The position numbers were made by a program, and so were the translations under genes. DNA of 64,000 nt from Microbulbifer aggregans (GTDB lineage: Bacteria; Pseudomonadota; Gammaproteobacteria; Pseudomonadales; Cellvibrionaceae). This document shows positions 32,975-43,172 of this stretch, one piece after another. The first letter of the stretch is position 1. The number at the start of each line of letters is the position of its first letter. The stretch spans positions 1 to 64,000 of the forward strand of contig NZ_JAIVKK010000004.1 in the NCBI RefSeq assembly GCF_020524005.1. The letters are read 5' to 3'. The notes below the pieces were generated by a model. That model had not been told where the DNA came from, made no database searches, and saw only the letters and a list, made by a program, of their open reading frames with translations.

Positions 32975-35719
32975 TCAGTGGGCTTCGTCCCAGTTTTTTC
33001 CCTCTCCGAGATCCGCGATCAGCGGAACATCCAGATTCGCAGCCTCCTGCATCAGCTCGGGTATTTTTTTCACTACGCGGTCGCGCTCATCTGCGGGCAC
33101 TTCAAGCACCAGCTCATCGTGCACCTGCATAATCAGCCGGGCCTGCAGTTTTTCCTCCTGCAGCCAGCGGTCCACAGAAACCATTGCGCGCTTGATGATA
33201 TCCGCTGCAGTGCCCTGCATCGGTGCGTTGATCGCCGTACGCTCCGCGGCCTGACGTTGCATACCGTTTCTGGAATTGATCTCCGGCAGGTACAGGCGCC
33301 GGCCGAACAGAGTTTCCACGTAGCCCTTCTCCGCCGCCTGTTTACGGGTATTTTCCATATACTCGAGTACACCCGGGTAACGCTCGAAGTAGCGGTCGAT
33401 ATAGCTTTGCGCATCCGCTCGCGGTATATCCAGCTGTTTCGCCAAGCCAAACGCGGACATGCCGTAAATCAGGCCGAAGTTGATCGCCTTGGCCTTGCGA
33501 CGCTGCTCATCGGTTACTTCATCCACCGCCACCTCGAACACTTCCGCAGCGGTTGCGCGGTGGATATCGGCCCCTTCTGCAAAGGCGTCCAGTAACCCCT
33601 TGTCACCCGACAGGTGCGCCATGATGCGCAGTTCAATCTGGGAGTAGTCCGCGGCCACGATCACACTACCACCGTTGACCCGAGGATCGGCGACAAAGGC
33701 CTGGCGAATACGACGGCCCTCTTCCGTACGAATCGGAATGTTCTGCAGATTCGGATCGCTCGAAGACAGACGACCGGTCGCGGCCACCGCCTGATGATAG
33801 GAGGTGTGTACGCGGCCGGTACCAGGGTCAATCATTTGTGGCAGTTTATCGGTATAGGTGTTTTTCAGCTTGGCCATGCCCCGGTATTGCATGATCAGCG
33901 CGGGTAGTTTGTGTGCAAGCGCGAGCTCCTGCAGCACCGGCTCTGCCGTGGACGGTGCGCCCTTGGGGGTTTTCTTGATCACCGGGATGTTCAGCTTTTC
34001 GAACAGGATGGTGCCGAGCTGCTTGGTGGAACCGAGGTTGAACTCCTCTCCCGCCTCTTCGTAGGCCTGCTGTTCCAGCTCGCGCATTTTGTGCTCGAGC
34101 TCAGTACTCTGCTGTTTCAGCATGGCGGCATCGATGTAGGCACCGTTGCGCTCGATGCGAGTAAGTACCGGCACCAGTGGCATTTCGATTTCATCCAGTA
34201 CCTTTTCCAGGCTCGGCTCTTTGCTCAGCCGGGCGCTTAGCTCCTGGTGCAAACGCAGCGTGATATCGGCATCCTCGGCGGCGTAGGGGCCAGCCTGGTC
34301 CAGCTCAATCTGGTTGAACGTCAGCTGTTTTGCACCCTTGCCGGCAATATCCTCGAATTTGACCGTAGTTTCGCCCAGGTACTTCTGCGCGAGGCTGTCC
34401 ATATCGTGGCGGCTACCAGTGCTGTCGAGTACATAGGACTCGAGCATGGTGTCCCGCTCGATACCGCGCAACGCGATATCGTAGTTGGCCAGGATATGAC
34501 TGTCGTATTTCAGGTTTTGGCCGACTTTTTTATGCTGCTCACTCTCCAGTAGTGGCTTCAGCTTCGCCAGCGCCGCATCAAAATCGATCTGTGCCGGTGC
34601 CCCCATATAATCGTGGGCGAGCGGTACATAGGCTGCCTCTCCAGGCTCCACTGCGAAGCTCACGCCGACCAGCTTCGCCTGCATGTAATTCAGGCTGGTG
34701 GTTTCCGTATCGAAGGCGAAGATTTTCGCGGCCTCAAGCTTGGCCAGCCACTGTTCAAATTCTTTCTCCTCGGTAATAACCTTGTAGTTGCGCTCGATCT
34801 TCAGCACCTCGGCCACGGACCCCGCATCCCCCTCACCATCCAGCTCTTCGAGCCAGCCGCGAAACTCCATTTCGCCAAACAGTTGGCGGAGCTGCTCCGT
34901 ATCGGGCTCCGCGTTGACCAGTGATTCCGGCTTGTAGTCCATATCGACATCGGTCTTGATCGTGGCCAGTACGTAGGACATATCCGCCGCGTCTTTGTGC
35001 TCGACCATTTTCTTGGCCAAGGTCTTCGACCCGCGGAAGCCCAGCGGGGCAATGGCATCCAGGTCCGCGTATATGTCTTTCAGGCTGCCGAGATTCTGTA
35101 GCAGTGCCAGTGCGGTCTTCTCTCCCACTCCGGGCACGCCGGGAATGTTGTCCGCCTTGTCGCCCATCAGCGCCAGGAAGTCGATGATCAGCTCCGGACC
35201 CACGCCAAACTTTTCCTTTACCCCGGCGACATCCAGCTCGGTATTGGACATGGTGTTCACCAGCGTCACACCCGGACGGACCAACTGCGCCATGTCTTTG
35301 TCGCCGGTGGAAATGATCACGTCTATGCCATGTTCCGCCGCCTGCAGGGCAAGGGTGCCAATCACATCGTCCGCTTCCACCCCTTCGATAACCAGCCGCG
35401 GCAGGCCCATGGCATCGATGATGTCGTGGATCGGCTGAATCTGCGCGCGCAAGTCGTCCGGCATCGGCGGGCGATGGGATTTGTAATCGGCGAAAAGCTC
35501 ATCGCGAAACGTTTTGCCCTTGGCATCGAAAACAACTGCCACCGTGCTGTCCGGATGCTCTTTGAGGTGGCGGCGCAGCATGGAAATAACGCCTCGCACG
35601 GCGCCGGTGGGCTGGCCCGTGCTGGTTGCGAGAGGCGGCAGTGCGTGAAAAGCGCGATAGAGGTAGGAAGAGCCGTCGACCAGGATCAGTGGTGCGGCGC
35701 TGGAGGCGTTGTTACTCAT
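32975..35719 (-). CDS. polA: DNA polymerase I
   Basis: This repair and Okazaki-fragment-processing polymerase has 914 residues, the normal full length. Residues 1-290 form the 5'-3' exonuclease ([38 protein letters not shown]). Residues 315-510 form the 3'-5' exonuclease with an intact [11 protein letters not shown]. The rest is the family A polymerase with [57 protein letters not shown] and the catalytic [12 protein letters not shown]. All three activities look intact. Confidence 0.97.
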   Translation of the reverse strand: MSNNASSAAPLILVDGSSYLYRAFHALPPLATSTGQPTGAVRGVISMLRRHLKEHPDSTVAVVFDAKGKTFRDELFADYKSHRPPMPDDLRAQIQPIHDIIDAMGLPRLVIEGVEADDVIGTLALQAAEHGIDVIISTGDKDMAQLVRPGVTLVNTMSNTELDVAGVKEKFGVGPELIIDFLALMGDKADNIPGVPGVGEKTALALLQNLGSLKDIYADLDAIAPLGFRGSKTLAKKMVEHKDAADMSYVLATIKTDVDMDYKPESLVNAEPDTEQLRQLFGEMEFRGWLEELDGEGDAGSVAEVLKIERNYKVITEEKEFEQWLAKLEAAKIFAFDTETTSLNYMQAKLVGVSFAVEPGEAAYVPLAHDYMGAPAQIDFDAALAKLKPLLESEQHKKVGQNLKYDSHILANYDIALRGIERDTMLESYVLDSTGSRHDMDSLAQKYLGETTVKFEDIAGKGAKQLTFNQIELDQAGPYAAEDADITLRLHQELSARLSKEPSLEKVLDEIEMPLVPVLTRIERNGAYIDAAMLKQQSTELEHKMRELEQQAYEEAGEEFNLGSTKQLGTILFEKLNIPVIKKTPKGAPSTAEPVLQELALAHKLPALIMQYRGMAKLKNTYTDKLPQMIDPGTGRVHTSYHQAVAATGRLSSSDPNLQNIPIRTEEGRRIRQAFVADPRVNGGSVIVAADYSQIELRIMAHLSGDKGLLDAFAEGADIHRATAAEVFEVAVDEVTDEQRRKAKAINFGLIYGMSAFGLAKQLDIPRADAQSYIDRYFERYPGVLEYMENTRKQAAEKGYVETLFGRRLYLPEINSRNGMQRQAAERTAINAPMQGTAADIIKRAMVSVDRWLQEEKLQARLIMQVHDELVLEVPADERDRVVKKIPELMQEAANLDVPLIADLGEGKNWDEAH

Positions 35720-35922
35720 AAATATCCGATTTTGGCTGCGGTTCTTTGATCACATGTGCAGAGGGCGACAGGATAACCGCGATTGCTGGTTTGCGCTCGG
35801 TCCAACGCCCGAAAAGGTGTGGTCACCGCAGTGTCACACGCTGCTTTGCCCCACCTTCTATGCTCAATTTGTGGCCCAGCCATTCTGTAGGCCGCAACGA
35901 TAGAGGTTGAGAGGATCGGGAT

Positions 35923-36321
35923 ATGAAAGCGCATTCGGTTAGGGGCATGGTTCTGGTTGCGGCGTTCATCGCCTTGCCGACGGTAGCGCAAGAGTCAGAG
36001 CAGAAGCACGCGGACTCAGTGCAGTTGCCCGGCCCCATGGAGTACCTGGAGGTTTGGGGAGAGCAGGAACAAACCTCTGCGCAAAGCGAACACAAGCGCC
36101 AGCGGCGATTCATGATTCAGCAGCTGAACAGCGAGCAACATCACTCACTGCAGGGTCGCCAACAAGCCGCGATGGAGCGTTTCCGGGCCGAGCGGGAAAA
36201 GGCACTGGCAGAACAACTGCGCCAGGAAAGTGAACAGGAGGCCGCTCGCACCGAGGAACAGCGGCGACAGCTGGAAGAGGAACGCAAGGCCAATGATCAA
36301 CAGGCGCAGGAGCCTACCTGA
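35923..36321 (+). CDS. small secreted coiled-coil protein
   Basis: I do not recognise this 132-residue protein. It has an N-terminal signal peptide (VLVAAFIALPTVAQ), a short middle, and then about 75 residues of charged coiled coil very rich in glutamate, glutamine and arginine (EREKALAEQLRQESEQEAAR). The Shine-Dalgarno GAGG lies eight nt before the ATG. It is followed 211 bp later by a second small secreted coiled-coil gene, so the two may be related in role. Its location is presumably periplasmic. Confidence 0.65.
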   Translation: MKAHSVRGMVLVAAFIALPTVAQESEQKHADSVQLPGPMEYLEVWGEQEQTSAQSEHKRQRRFMIQQLNSEQHHSLQGRQQAAMERFRAEREKALAEQLRQESEQEAARTEEQRRQLEEERKANDQQAQEPT

Positions 36322-36532
36322 ATTTTGCATCCGCACTTACCCGAACCGCGTCCATTGAGGGTGAGGCGGGAGGCAGGCAGAAAGTTCTACGACGGCTCGT
36401 CACCCTTCACAAATGGTTCTCCCGGCTGTTACAGCCTGGAAACACCACAGAGCTTCAATCGTCTTCCAACCCGAGTCCGGCCCCGTGCCGGGACAGGGGG
36501 GAAGTAATCCGTTTAATCTCAGGGATCAGCCA

Positions 36533-36811
36533 ATGAAAAGGATTTTCATCGCTACCGCGCTGGGCGCTCTTATCGCACTACCCACTGGCGCCGCGTCACT
36601 CGATCAACCAACAGTCAATGCGCCGGAGTGGCAACCTCCGAAATTCGATACCGCACTACCGGACACCGTCGGCAAGCGGCCAAAGCATGACGCCGACAGC
36701 GACCTCGCTATGGAAAAACGCCTGCGGCAGCTTGAGCTACTGGAAGAGCAGGCACAACGAGCCAGGGCGCGCCTGGAAAAGCTGCAGAAGCGGCTGTCCC
36801 CGGCGACTTGA
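36533..36811 (+). CDS. second small secreted coiled-coil protein
   Basis: The 92-residue protein starts MKRIFIATALGALIALPTGA (signal peptide) and ends in a helix of charged residues (LRQLELLEEQAQRARARLEK). AGGGA is eight nt ahead of ATG 36533; a longer in-frame opening to 36413 lacks signal-peptide sense. It converges on the zinc-binding-protein gene, whose stop lies 11 bp beyond. No family is recognised. Confidence 0.65.
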   Translation: MKRIFIATALGALIALPTGAASLDQPTVNAPEWQPPKFDTALPDTVGKRPKHDADSDLAMEKRLRQLELLEEQAQRARARLEKLQKRLSPAT

Positions 36812-36821
36812 GCTGTTCGCA

Positions 36822-37754
36822 TCAATCTGCAGACTTACCTGAACCATCCGGCACCCGGGACAGGCACAAGCGTGCATCCGCCAGCAGCTTTTCCATTAGC
36901 TGCTGGTAACCGGATTCGGGAGGGAGCTCGGTACCCAGTGGATCGAGCGGCTGGTAATCGAGCCCCAGGTGCTCGGCTGTCTGCCGATCCCGGTCATTTG
37001 CCGGCACCTCGCCAAACAGGCAGCCACCCACACCGCCTGCGGCATTTGTCGCCGCACCTTTTTCCAGCATCGTTCGTGCACCGTGCTGGTGGCTGGCCGA
37101 AGTTCCAAGGCTCTCCACCACAACGCCAGCGGGGCCAAAAAAATGGCCGTAGGCCTGGTGGGTGGTAATAATCGGCACATCGCGATAAGCCCACAATGCC
37201 CGATCCTGAACCTTCTGTAGATTGGCCATGGCGCGGGAGAAATCCCGCGCCCGCTGGCGGTAACCGTCCGCCTTGTCGGGGTCCAACTCCGCCAAACGCG
37301 TTGCGATATGCGCCGCCATCACCGCCGCATTGCGCGGGCGCAACCACAAATGCGGGTCATTGGAATCCGCCCCTTCATATTCATACCCACCGGCAGAAAG
37401 TAACTCCAGCTGCTGGTTCGCTGGCACCTGCGCCATCTGGCGCGCCAGTACCGCCTCCATTGCCGGCCCCATCCATACAACCAGTTGGGCACGCTCGATG
37501 GCGGCGCGATCAGTTACCTTGGGAGCATAGTGGTGTGGGTCCCCGCTGCCCACGATTTGCATGATTTCGGAATCACTGCCGGCAATTTCCCGCGTGATCA
37601 TCGAGATCGGGTGGATGCTGGTCACAATGAGTAGCTGCCCTTTTTTTTCCGGCAACGTCTGTTTTTCACTGCGATCACAGCCGGTAGCAAGCAATAGCAA
37701 AAAGCTGAGCAGAACCAAGCAAAACTGGAGTTGGGAGCGGGGAAATATCAACAT
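36822..37754 (-). CDS. znuA: zinc ABC transporter substrate-binding lipoprotein, ZnuA-like
   Basis: This periplasmic metal receptor belongs to the cluster A-I family and delivers zinc (possibly manganese) to ZnuBC. The lipobox is LLATGC at about residue 26. The metal histidines are in GSGDPHHYAPKVTDR (near 69), SNDPHLWLRPRN (near 133) and TTHQAYGHFF (near 197). It lacks a long His-rich loop. I start at ATG 37754; upstream GTG codons at 37760 and 37763 are possible. It is divergent from znuC with only about 165 bp between. Confidence 0.85.
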   Translation of the reverse strand: MLIFPRSQLQFCLVLLSFLLLLATGCDRSEKQTLPEKKGQLLIVTSIHPISMITREIAGSDSEIMQIVGSGDPHHYAPKVTDRAAIERAQLVVWMGPAMEAVLARQMAQVPANQQLELLSAGGYEYEGADSNDPHLWLRPRNAAVMAAHIATRLAELDPDKADGYRQRARDFSRAMANLQKVQDRALWAYRDVPIITTHQAYGHFFGPAGVVVESLGTSASHQHGARTMLEKGAATNAAGGVGGCLFGEVPANDRDRQTAEHLGLDYQPLDPLGTELPPESGYQQLMEKLLADARLCLSRVPDGSGKSAD

Positions 37755-37824
37755 GGGCACCACGGATCTCGCATGCGGCCAGGATCCCGATTATCTGAGA
37801 CAGGCCATGCGCTGTACTGAAAAA

Positions 37825-37847
37825 GAAGTGCGATATAATCATAGCCA
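37825..37847. promoter_or_regulatory. candidate Zur box
   Basis: The plus-strand 23-mer starting GAAGTGCGATATAATCATAG matches the left half of the Zur consensus GAAATGTTATANTATAAC well (8 of 11 bases) and has an A/T-palindromic centre. It lies between znuA and znuC, where one site could control both promoters. The right half fits poorly. Confidence 0.35.
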
Positions 37848-37919
37848 GCTTACACTCGCCAGCCGTTCGCCAGGGCACAGACTTATAGCGGTCCTGAAAC
37901 ACACCCCTAGAATGAAGAA

Positions 37920-38708
37920 ATGGAGTTCTCCCTGAGTTCAACAGAACCGCTCATCCGCGCCCAGGGGCTGGGTCTCGAACTCGACGGCCGCCAGCTGCTG
38001 CGAGATATCAGCCTGGAATTGCAGCCAGCGGAGATTGTCACGATCATCGGCCCCAACGGTGCCGGCAAGACCACCCTGCTGCGCCTGCTGCTGGGCCTGA
38101 CCAGGCCAACATCCGGCTCCGTGCAGCGCCGCCCCGGCCTGAAGCTCGGCTACATGCCGCAACGCCTGCAGATCGACGCCACCATGCCAATGACCGTCGA
38201 TCGTTTTCTGCAGCTGGGGATCGAGGGAGTCAAAGTCTCCGATGCACTGGCCCGGGTGGGAGCAAACCAGCTCGCCGGCGCGCGGCTGGCCGATCTTTCC
38301 GGCGGTGAGATGCAGCGGGTACTGTTGGCCCGTGCAGCAGCACGCAGACCCCAGTTACTGGTGCTCGATGAGCCCACTCAGGGCGTCGATGTGGGTGGGC
38401 AAAGCGAGGTATACCAGTTAATCGCGCAATTGCGTGAAGAGCTGCGCTGCGGCGTATTGCTGGTGTCCCATGATCTGCATTTGGTAATGGCTGCGACCGA
38501 TCACGTGCTGTGTATCAACCAACACATCTGCTGTTTCGGCCACCCAGAACAAGTCAGTCGCGATCCCGCCTACCTGGAGCTGTTCGGCGACAAAGTCGCT
38601 CCTTATACCCACCAGCACAACCATCACCACGACCTGAGCGGGGAAGTCGTCGACGATTGCTGCGATCACGGCCACAAACACGAGCACAAGGGCAACCCCG
38701 AACCGTGA
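37920..38708 (+). CDS. znuC: zinc ABC transporter ATP-binding protein, ZnuC-like
   Basis: The 262-residue ABC ATPase powers metal import. Walker A GPNGAGKTTLLRLL is near residue 44, the Q-loop YMPQRLQ near 79, the signature LSGGEMQRVLLARA near 128, Walker B LLVLDEPTQGVD near 150 and the H-switch LVSHDLH near 184. The last 30 residues are rich in His, Cys and Asp (THQHNHHH, DHGHKHEHKG), a likely extra zinc-binding tail. Its stop codon overlaps the GTG start of znuB. Confidence 0.92.
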   Translation: MEFSLSSTEPLIRAQGLGLELDGRQLLRDISLELQPAEIVTIIGPNGAGKTTLLRLLLGLTRPTSGSVQRRPGLKLGYMPQRLQIDATMPMTVDRFLQLGIEGVKVSDALARVGANQLAGARLADLSGGEMQRVLLARAAARRPQLLVLDEPTQGVDVGGQSEVYQLIAQLREELRCGVLLVSHDLHLVMAATDHVLCINQHICCFGHPEQVSRDPAYLELFGDKVAPYTHQHNHHHDLSGEVVDDCCDHGHKHEHKGNPEP

Positions 38709-39514
38709 ACGACTTCTCGCAACTCATACACTCTCAGTTTCTCTGGTATGCCCTGGGTGCCGGTCTTTTGGTTGCGCTGGTCAGCGGCCCTCTGGGCTGC
38801 TTCGCCGTTTGGCGGCGTATGGCCTATTTCGGCGACACCCTGGCCCATTCCGCCCTGCTTGGCGTGACCCTTGGCTTCGTCCTGCATATCCAGCCGACGC
38901 TCGCAGTCGGAGCGAGCAGCTGTGTACTGGCGCTCTTGCTGGTTTACCTGCAACGGCGCCAGCATCTGTCAGTGGATACACTCCTCGGCATCCTTTCTCA
39001 CTCGATGCTGGCGCTCGGTATCGTCACGGTCAGTGTGCTGGATATCAATGTAGACCTGCTGTCATTGCTGCTGGGGGACCTGCTGGCGGTATCCAGCCAG
39101 GACTTGCTGTTGATGGCCGCCGCGGCAGTCGTCATCGCCCTGCTCTTGATGTGGTTATGGCCGCGCTTGCTGGCATTTACCCTGCACGAAGAACTGGCTG
39201 CAGTGGAAGGCGTTCCGGTGGAGAAGGTGCGGCTGGCACTCATGCTTATGCTGGCCCTGCTGATCGCGATTGCGATGAAAGTCGTTGGTGTCCTGCTGAT
39301 AACCGCGCTGCTGATTATCCCCGCAGCTACGGCACGCAGGCTTTCGCATACGCCGGAGCAAATGGCTGCATTTGCTGCGCTGATCGGCTGTATCGCAGTA
39401 ATAATGGGCCTGACAGCTTCCGTTCTCTGGGACACACCTGCCGGGCCTTCAATCGTGTTGGCGGCCGGCTTAATGTTTCTCGCCGGGCAGCTCATTCACG
39501 GTGAGCGATCCTGA
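38705..39514 (+). CDS. znuB: zinc ABC transporter permease, ZnuB-like
   Basis: The 269-residue inner-membrane permease of the ABC-3 family has about eight helices. Typical motifs include GPLGCFAVWRRMAYFGDTLA near residue 27 and ALLIIPAATARRLS near residue 200. It starts at GTG 38705, inside the GTGA overlap with znuC, a standard sign of translational coupling. A longer same-frame opening reaching back into znuC is not coding. Confidence 0.9.
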   Translation: MNDFSQLIHSQFLWYALGAGLLVALVSGPLGCFAVWRRMAYFGDTLAHSALLGVTLGFVLHIQPTLAVGASSCVLALLLVYLQRRQHLSVDTLLGILSHSMLALGIVTVSVLDINVDLLSLLLGDLLAVSSQDLLLMAAAAVVIALLLMWLWPRLLAFTLHEELAAVEGVPVEKVRLALMLMLALLIAIAMKVVGVLLITALLIIPAATARRLSHTPEQMAAFAALIGCIAVIMGLTASVLWDTPAGPSIVLAAGLMFLAGQLIHGERS

Positions 39515-39541
39515 CAGTAAATATTGACGTACCCAGAGCTA

Positions 39542-40333
39542 TCAGGCGGTGTATGGCAGCAGCGTCATGTGTAAAAGGTTTACCCCCCAATGCGCCAACA
39601 CACAGGCCCAGAAGCTCTCTCGCAATTGCCAAAGTAGCGCATACCCAAACGCAGCAATACTCACCAAACCCAACATCAAGGCAGACCCGGCCCAGCCGGT
39701 GTGAAGCGTTGTGAAGAGCGCAGCCACCGCAACAGTTGCCAGCCACTGCCGCTCACCAACCAATTTTCCCAATCCCCGTTGCAACACCCAGCGAAAGAAC
39801 CCTTCTTCGGCAATACACACCACCAGAAGATTAATCAGCGCTGCGACGGCAATGGTTGCGGTGAGCTTGAGTGACGGACCCAGAACAAAAAAAGCGGCCA
39901 CAACGGGAACCGCAACGACCGCCGTCATCACAGGCAGGTCCTTGCGCTTCAAGGGCTGCGGTCGGAATAACATGAACACCAACACCGTAAGGGCAATGAC
40001 GGCTTTTGCCGGGCGAAGGCTGGCGTAGATCAGGTTATTGTCGGAATCTGTGTAGGGAGGGAGCAGCGCGATATGCTCGTTACCCGGAATCTGACCGCTA
40101 TTCACCGTCAACATCAGTACCGCCGCCAGTACAAATGCCGCTGCCTGCTTCCAGCCGTGGGCGTTTTCCATCGCCACCAGTGACAGCCAGATCGCTGGGG
40201 CGCAAGCGCCTATCCAGCCAAATGGAACGGCGAGTATGCAAAGCAGTGCTGCGGGCAACCAGACACTTTTTCCTTCGAAAGGCTCTGTCGCACGAATTAC
40301 AGGTTCGCCCTGAGCAATATTGAGCGTGAACAT
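39542..40333 (-). CDS. CPBP-family intramembrane metalloprotease
   Basis: The 263-residue, multi-helix membrane protein has the three CPBP (CAAX/Abi) motifs: EEGFFRWVLQRGL (EExxxR) near residue 183, FTTLHTGW near 209 and HWGVNLLH near 247. Family members cleave prenylated or other membrane substrates; bacterial substrates are mostly unknown. It converges on znuB with a 27-bp gap and has no obvious operon partner. Confidence 0.85.
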   Translation of the reverse strand: MFTLNIAQGEPVIRATEPFEGKSVWLPAALLCILAVPFGWIGACAPAIWLSLVAMENAHGWKQAAAFVLAAVLMLTVNSGQIPGNEHIALLPPYTDSDNNLIYASLRPAKAVIALTVLVFMLFRPQPLKRKDLPVMTAVVAVPVVAAFFVLGPSLKLTATIAVAALINLLVVCIAEEGFFRWVLQRGLGKLVGERQWLATVAVAALFTTLHTGWAGSALMLGLVSIAAFGYALLWQLRESFWACVLAHWGVNLLHMTLLPYTA

Positions 40334-40443
40334 AGAAAATCCATTTTCATCAGACAGCGTGTGGGAATATAGCTGCGCGCAATTTTAATCTTTGCGGAGG
40401 AGCAATTCAGTGACAGATTTCCATTGTCAGCACTCCAGTTTGA

Positions 40444-41112
40444 TTACCCGTTGTACGTAGCGCGAATGGAGCGAAACGTCAGCTTCATTTTCGCAGGATC
40501 CAGAGGGGCTTTGAAAAACCCGTGATAGTGCCCCCGCGGGTTAATCAGAACGACCTGTGATCCGTGGTCGACGGTATATTCGCCGTCCTCCAGAGGTACC
40601 TTGTTGAATGGCACATTCAACTGGTTGGCAAAGCGCTTTAAATTGATGAATTCGCCGGTGACCGCGGCGAATTCCGGATTGAAGTAGCGAACATACTCGT
40701 GCAGTTGCTCAGGCTTGTCCCTTTGTGGGTCAACGGACACCAGCAGTACGTTCGTCTCCTTGCGCGTCGATTCATCCAGGGTTTCGTAAAAGCGATTTAA
40801 TGTAGCCAGTGTGGTAGGACACACATCCGGGCAGTGAGTGAACCCGAAAAATATCAGCGTCCACTGGCCCGCCAGTTGCTCTGTAGAATAAGGCCCACCG
40901 CTATCGGCGATAAGGTCGAATTGATCCAAAATCCGCGGTCGCTCCAGCTTAATTGCGCCGTTCGCCCGCAGCTCCGCTTCAGTAATAATACGCGGCTGCC
41001 CCATTTTGTTCACAAAACCAGCCAATACGGCGATCATGAACAGCACCATCACTGCAACTGTCACAGCGATACCGCGCTTTTGCTCCGGCGTGAGGTGGAC
41101 GTTTGTATTCAC
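40444..41112 (-). CDS. Sco1/SenC copper chaperone for cytochrome oxidase
   Basis: This membrane-anchored thioredoxin-fold protein loads copper into the CuA site of oxidase subunit II. The 222-residue chain has one N-terminal transmembrane helix, the copper motif GFTHCPDVCPTT (CxxxC) near residue 91 and the distal histidine in YTVDHGSQVVLI near 180. It starts with GTG 41112, which overlaps the ctaB stop (GTGA), and ends the oxidase assembly operon. Confidence 0.9.
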   Translation of the reverse strand: MNTNVHLTPEQKRGIAVTVAVMVLFMIAVLAGFVNKMGQPRIITEAELRANGAIKLERPRILDQFDLIADSGGPYSTEQLAGQWTLIFFGFTHCPDVCPTTLATLNRFYETLDESTRKETNVLLVSVDPQRDKPEQLHEYVRYFNPEFAAVTGEFINLKRFANQLNVPFNKVPLEDGEYTVDHGSQVVLINPRGHYHGFFKAPLDPAKMKLTFRSIRATYNG

Positions 41113-42023
41113 GGAAACACTCCCGGCTGCGGTAATGCGACCAGGTAGTGATCCAAGAGCATGATACAGAACAGGGCCATCAGGTAGACGATGGAATACT
41201 TGAAAGTTTCCATGCCCGCATTTGGGTTTTTATTCCTGAGCATCTCTATGGCCCAGTAAACGAAGCCCAGCCCCAGAACCACTGCTCCCAGCAAGTACAG
41301 CCATCCCAGCATGGCTGTGGCAAATGGTAGGAGCGAGACGGCAAAGAGAATAAACGTGTAAAGCAGTATATGAAGTTTGGTGTACTGGACCCCGTGGGTA
41401 ATTGGCAGCATGGGAATTTCTGCCTTTGCATAATCGTCGCGGCGGTGGACGGCCAGCGCCCAGAAATGCGGAGGTGTCCACGCAAAAATGATTAACGCCA
41501 GCAGCAGACCGTGTCCATGTAAATCACCGGTAACGGCCACCCATCCCAGCAGTGGTGGCGCAGCACCGGCGAGACCGCCAATAACAATATTCTGCGGAGT
41601 GGCGCGCTTCAGAAACATGGTGTAAACGACTGCATAACCCAACAGAGAAAACAGGGTGAGCCAGGCTGTCAGCGCATTGACAAAAGCCAGCAGTATGGCC
41701 ATTCCGGCACAGCCCAATACGAGGGCGAAAACCAGCGCTTTTTGCGGCTCCACACGGCCCCGGGCCACTGGCCTGTTGGTAGTGCGCGCCATTTTTATAT
41801 CGATATGACGGTCAACCAGATGGTTCACCGCAGCGGCCGCCCCCGCGCACAGCGCAATTCCGAGGTTCCCCAGCAGCAATATATCCAGCGGCACCATCCC
41901 GGGAACGGCAAGCAGCATACCGATTACCGAAGTGAGTATCATCAACATCACCACGCGGGGCTTGGTGAGTTCGTAGTAATCGCGCCAGCTGGCGCGTTGT
42001 ACACTTACTGCCTGGGTACTCAT
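41109..42023 (-). CDS. ctaB: protohaem IX farnesyltransferase
   Basis: This UbiA-family membrane enzyme attaches farnesyl to haem B to make haem O. The 304-residue protein has about nine helices, the allylic diphosphate motif NHLVDRHIDIKMART near residue 70 and a second Asp-rich loop HRRDDYAKAEIPML near 200. AGAGG precedes ATG 42023 by seven nt; GTG codons just upstream are less suitable. It acts in series with the haem A synthase encoded before it. Confidence 0.92.
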   Translation of the reverse strand: MSTQAVSVQRASWRDYYELTKPRVVMLMILTSVIGMLLAVPGMVPLDILLLGNLGIALCAGAAAAVNHLVDRHIDIKMARTTNRPVARGRVEPQKALVFALVLGCAGMAILLAFVNALTAWLTLFSLLGYAVVYTMFLKRATPQNIVIGGLAGAAPPLLGWVAVTGDLHGHGLLLALIIFAWTPPHFWALAVHRRDDYAKAEIPMLPITHGVQYTKLHILLYTFILFAVSLLPFATAMLGWLYLLGAVVLGLGFVYWAIEMLRNKNPNAGMETFKYSIVYLMALFCIMLLDHYLVALPQPGVFP

Positions 42024-42077
42024 GGTCACCACCTCTTTTGTTTATTATTTTAGTGGCCGAATTCCTTTCGACCTTGT

Positions 42078-43121
42078 CTAAACTTTTCTAATCTCCGGCT
42101 GTACCGTGTTGATCCGATAACAGAACGTTAGCAGGCTCAACAGTAATAGCGCTGCACCGGCGTTATGCGCAACGGCAATCGGCAGCGGTAGCGACAGAAC
42201 GACATTCGCTATTCCCAACGCTATCTGAAAACCGAGGACAATCAGCAGTCCCTGCGCCCAGCGCGGAGAACCCGCCTTCCATGCCCGGAATGCCACAAGG
42301 CTTACCAGTAAGGCCACTATGAGTGCACCTATGCGATGGCTGAGGTGAATCGCGGTACGCGCATCGCTTTCCAATGCACCACCAAGATAATTCGGTCCGA
42401 TTTGCTGGGCGATATTAAATCCCTGGGAAAAATCGGCAGCCGGCCACCACTGGTTATGACAAGTGGGAAAATCCGGGCAAGCCAGCGCGGCATAATTCGA
42501 ACTGGTCCAACCTCCCAGGGCGATCTGGAGCGATACCGCAACCACCGCCGCTATGGCCAGCGGGCGGAGATTCTGCAATGCAGTAAATTCATGCGGAGGT
42601 ATAAGTCTACGCCGATAGCGCAATCGCTCGGCGAGCATCCACAAAACCGATAGGGTCGCCATACCCCCGAGAAGATGGGCAGTAACCACCTGCGGCCAAA
42701 GCTTCAGGGTAACCGTCCACATACCGAATGCGGCCTGCAGCACCAGCAATCCCAGAAGGATATGGCTCTGATAAAAACCGCGATGCCCACGGCGGCGCCA
42801 GAACATGTATGTCATGCCTAACACCAAAAGCATCAAAGTACCGGCAAAATAGCGGTGCACCATTTCTGGCCATGTCTTATCGGTTTCCACCGGCGCATGG
42901 GGAAACGCCTGGTTTGCTATCGCAATTTCGTGACTTTCATTCGGCCACAACAGGTGTCCGTAGCAACCCGGCCAATCCGGACAGCCCAGGCCTGCGTGCG
43001 ACAAACGGGTAAACGCACCAAGTACTACGACGACCAGAGCCAAGCCCGTACCCAGTAGTGCAAGTCGAAACCGCCAGTCTTTTTTATAATTTTTCCGCAG
43101 TTCGGTAATATCAGATTCCAC
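42078..43121 (-). CDS. ctaA: haem A synthase (CtaA/Cox15)
   Basis: This eight-helix membrane mono-oxygenase converts haem O to haem A for the aa3 oxidase. The 347-residue protein shows GAFTRLSHAGLGCPDWPGCYG near residue 36, EMVHRYFAGTLM near 86 and a second bundle with LACPDFPTCHNQWWP near 213 and IHLSHRIGALIVA near 258. Conserved haem-ligand histidines and paired cysteines are present. The start is GTG 43121 with GGAG about eight nt upstream. Confidence 0.92.
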   Translation of the reverse strand: MESDITELRKNYKKDWRFRLALLGTGLALVVVVLGAFTRLSHAGLGCPDWPGCYGHLLWPNESHEIAIANQAFPHAPVETDKTWPEMVHRYFAGTLMLLVLGMTYMFWRRRGHRGFYQSHILLGLLVLQAAFGMWTVTLKLWPQVVTAHLLGGMATLSVLWMLAERLRYRRRLIPPHEFTALQNLRPLAIAAVVAVSLQIALGGWTSSNYAALACPDFPTCHNQWWPAADFSQGFNIAQQIGPNYLGGALESDARTAIHLSHRIGALIVALLVSLVAFRAWKAGSPRWAQGLLIVLGFQIALGIANVVLSLPLPIAVAHNAGAALLLLSLLTFCYRINTVQPEIRKV

Positions 43122-43172
43122 CGCTTTTCTCCGCTCTCTCCCCGAATTTAAAGGCTTTATATGAAGTTGCCG

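Noticed and set aside
38510-38704. In-frame N-terminal extension of znuB
   Set aside because: It runs through the 3' part of znuC and reads as Arg/Pro/Ser-rich noise; the GTG in the GTGA overlap is the natural start.
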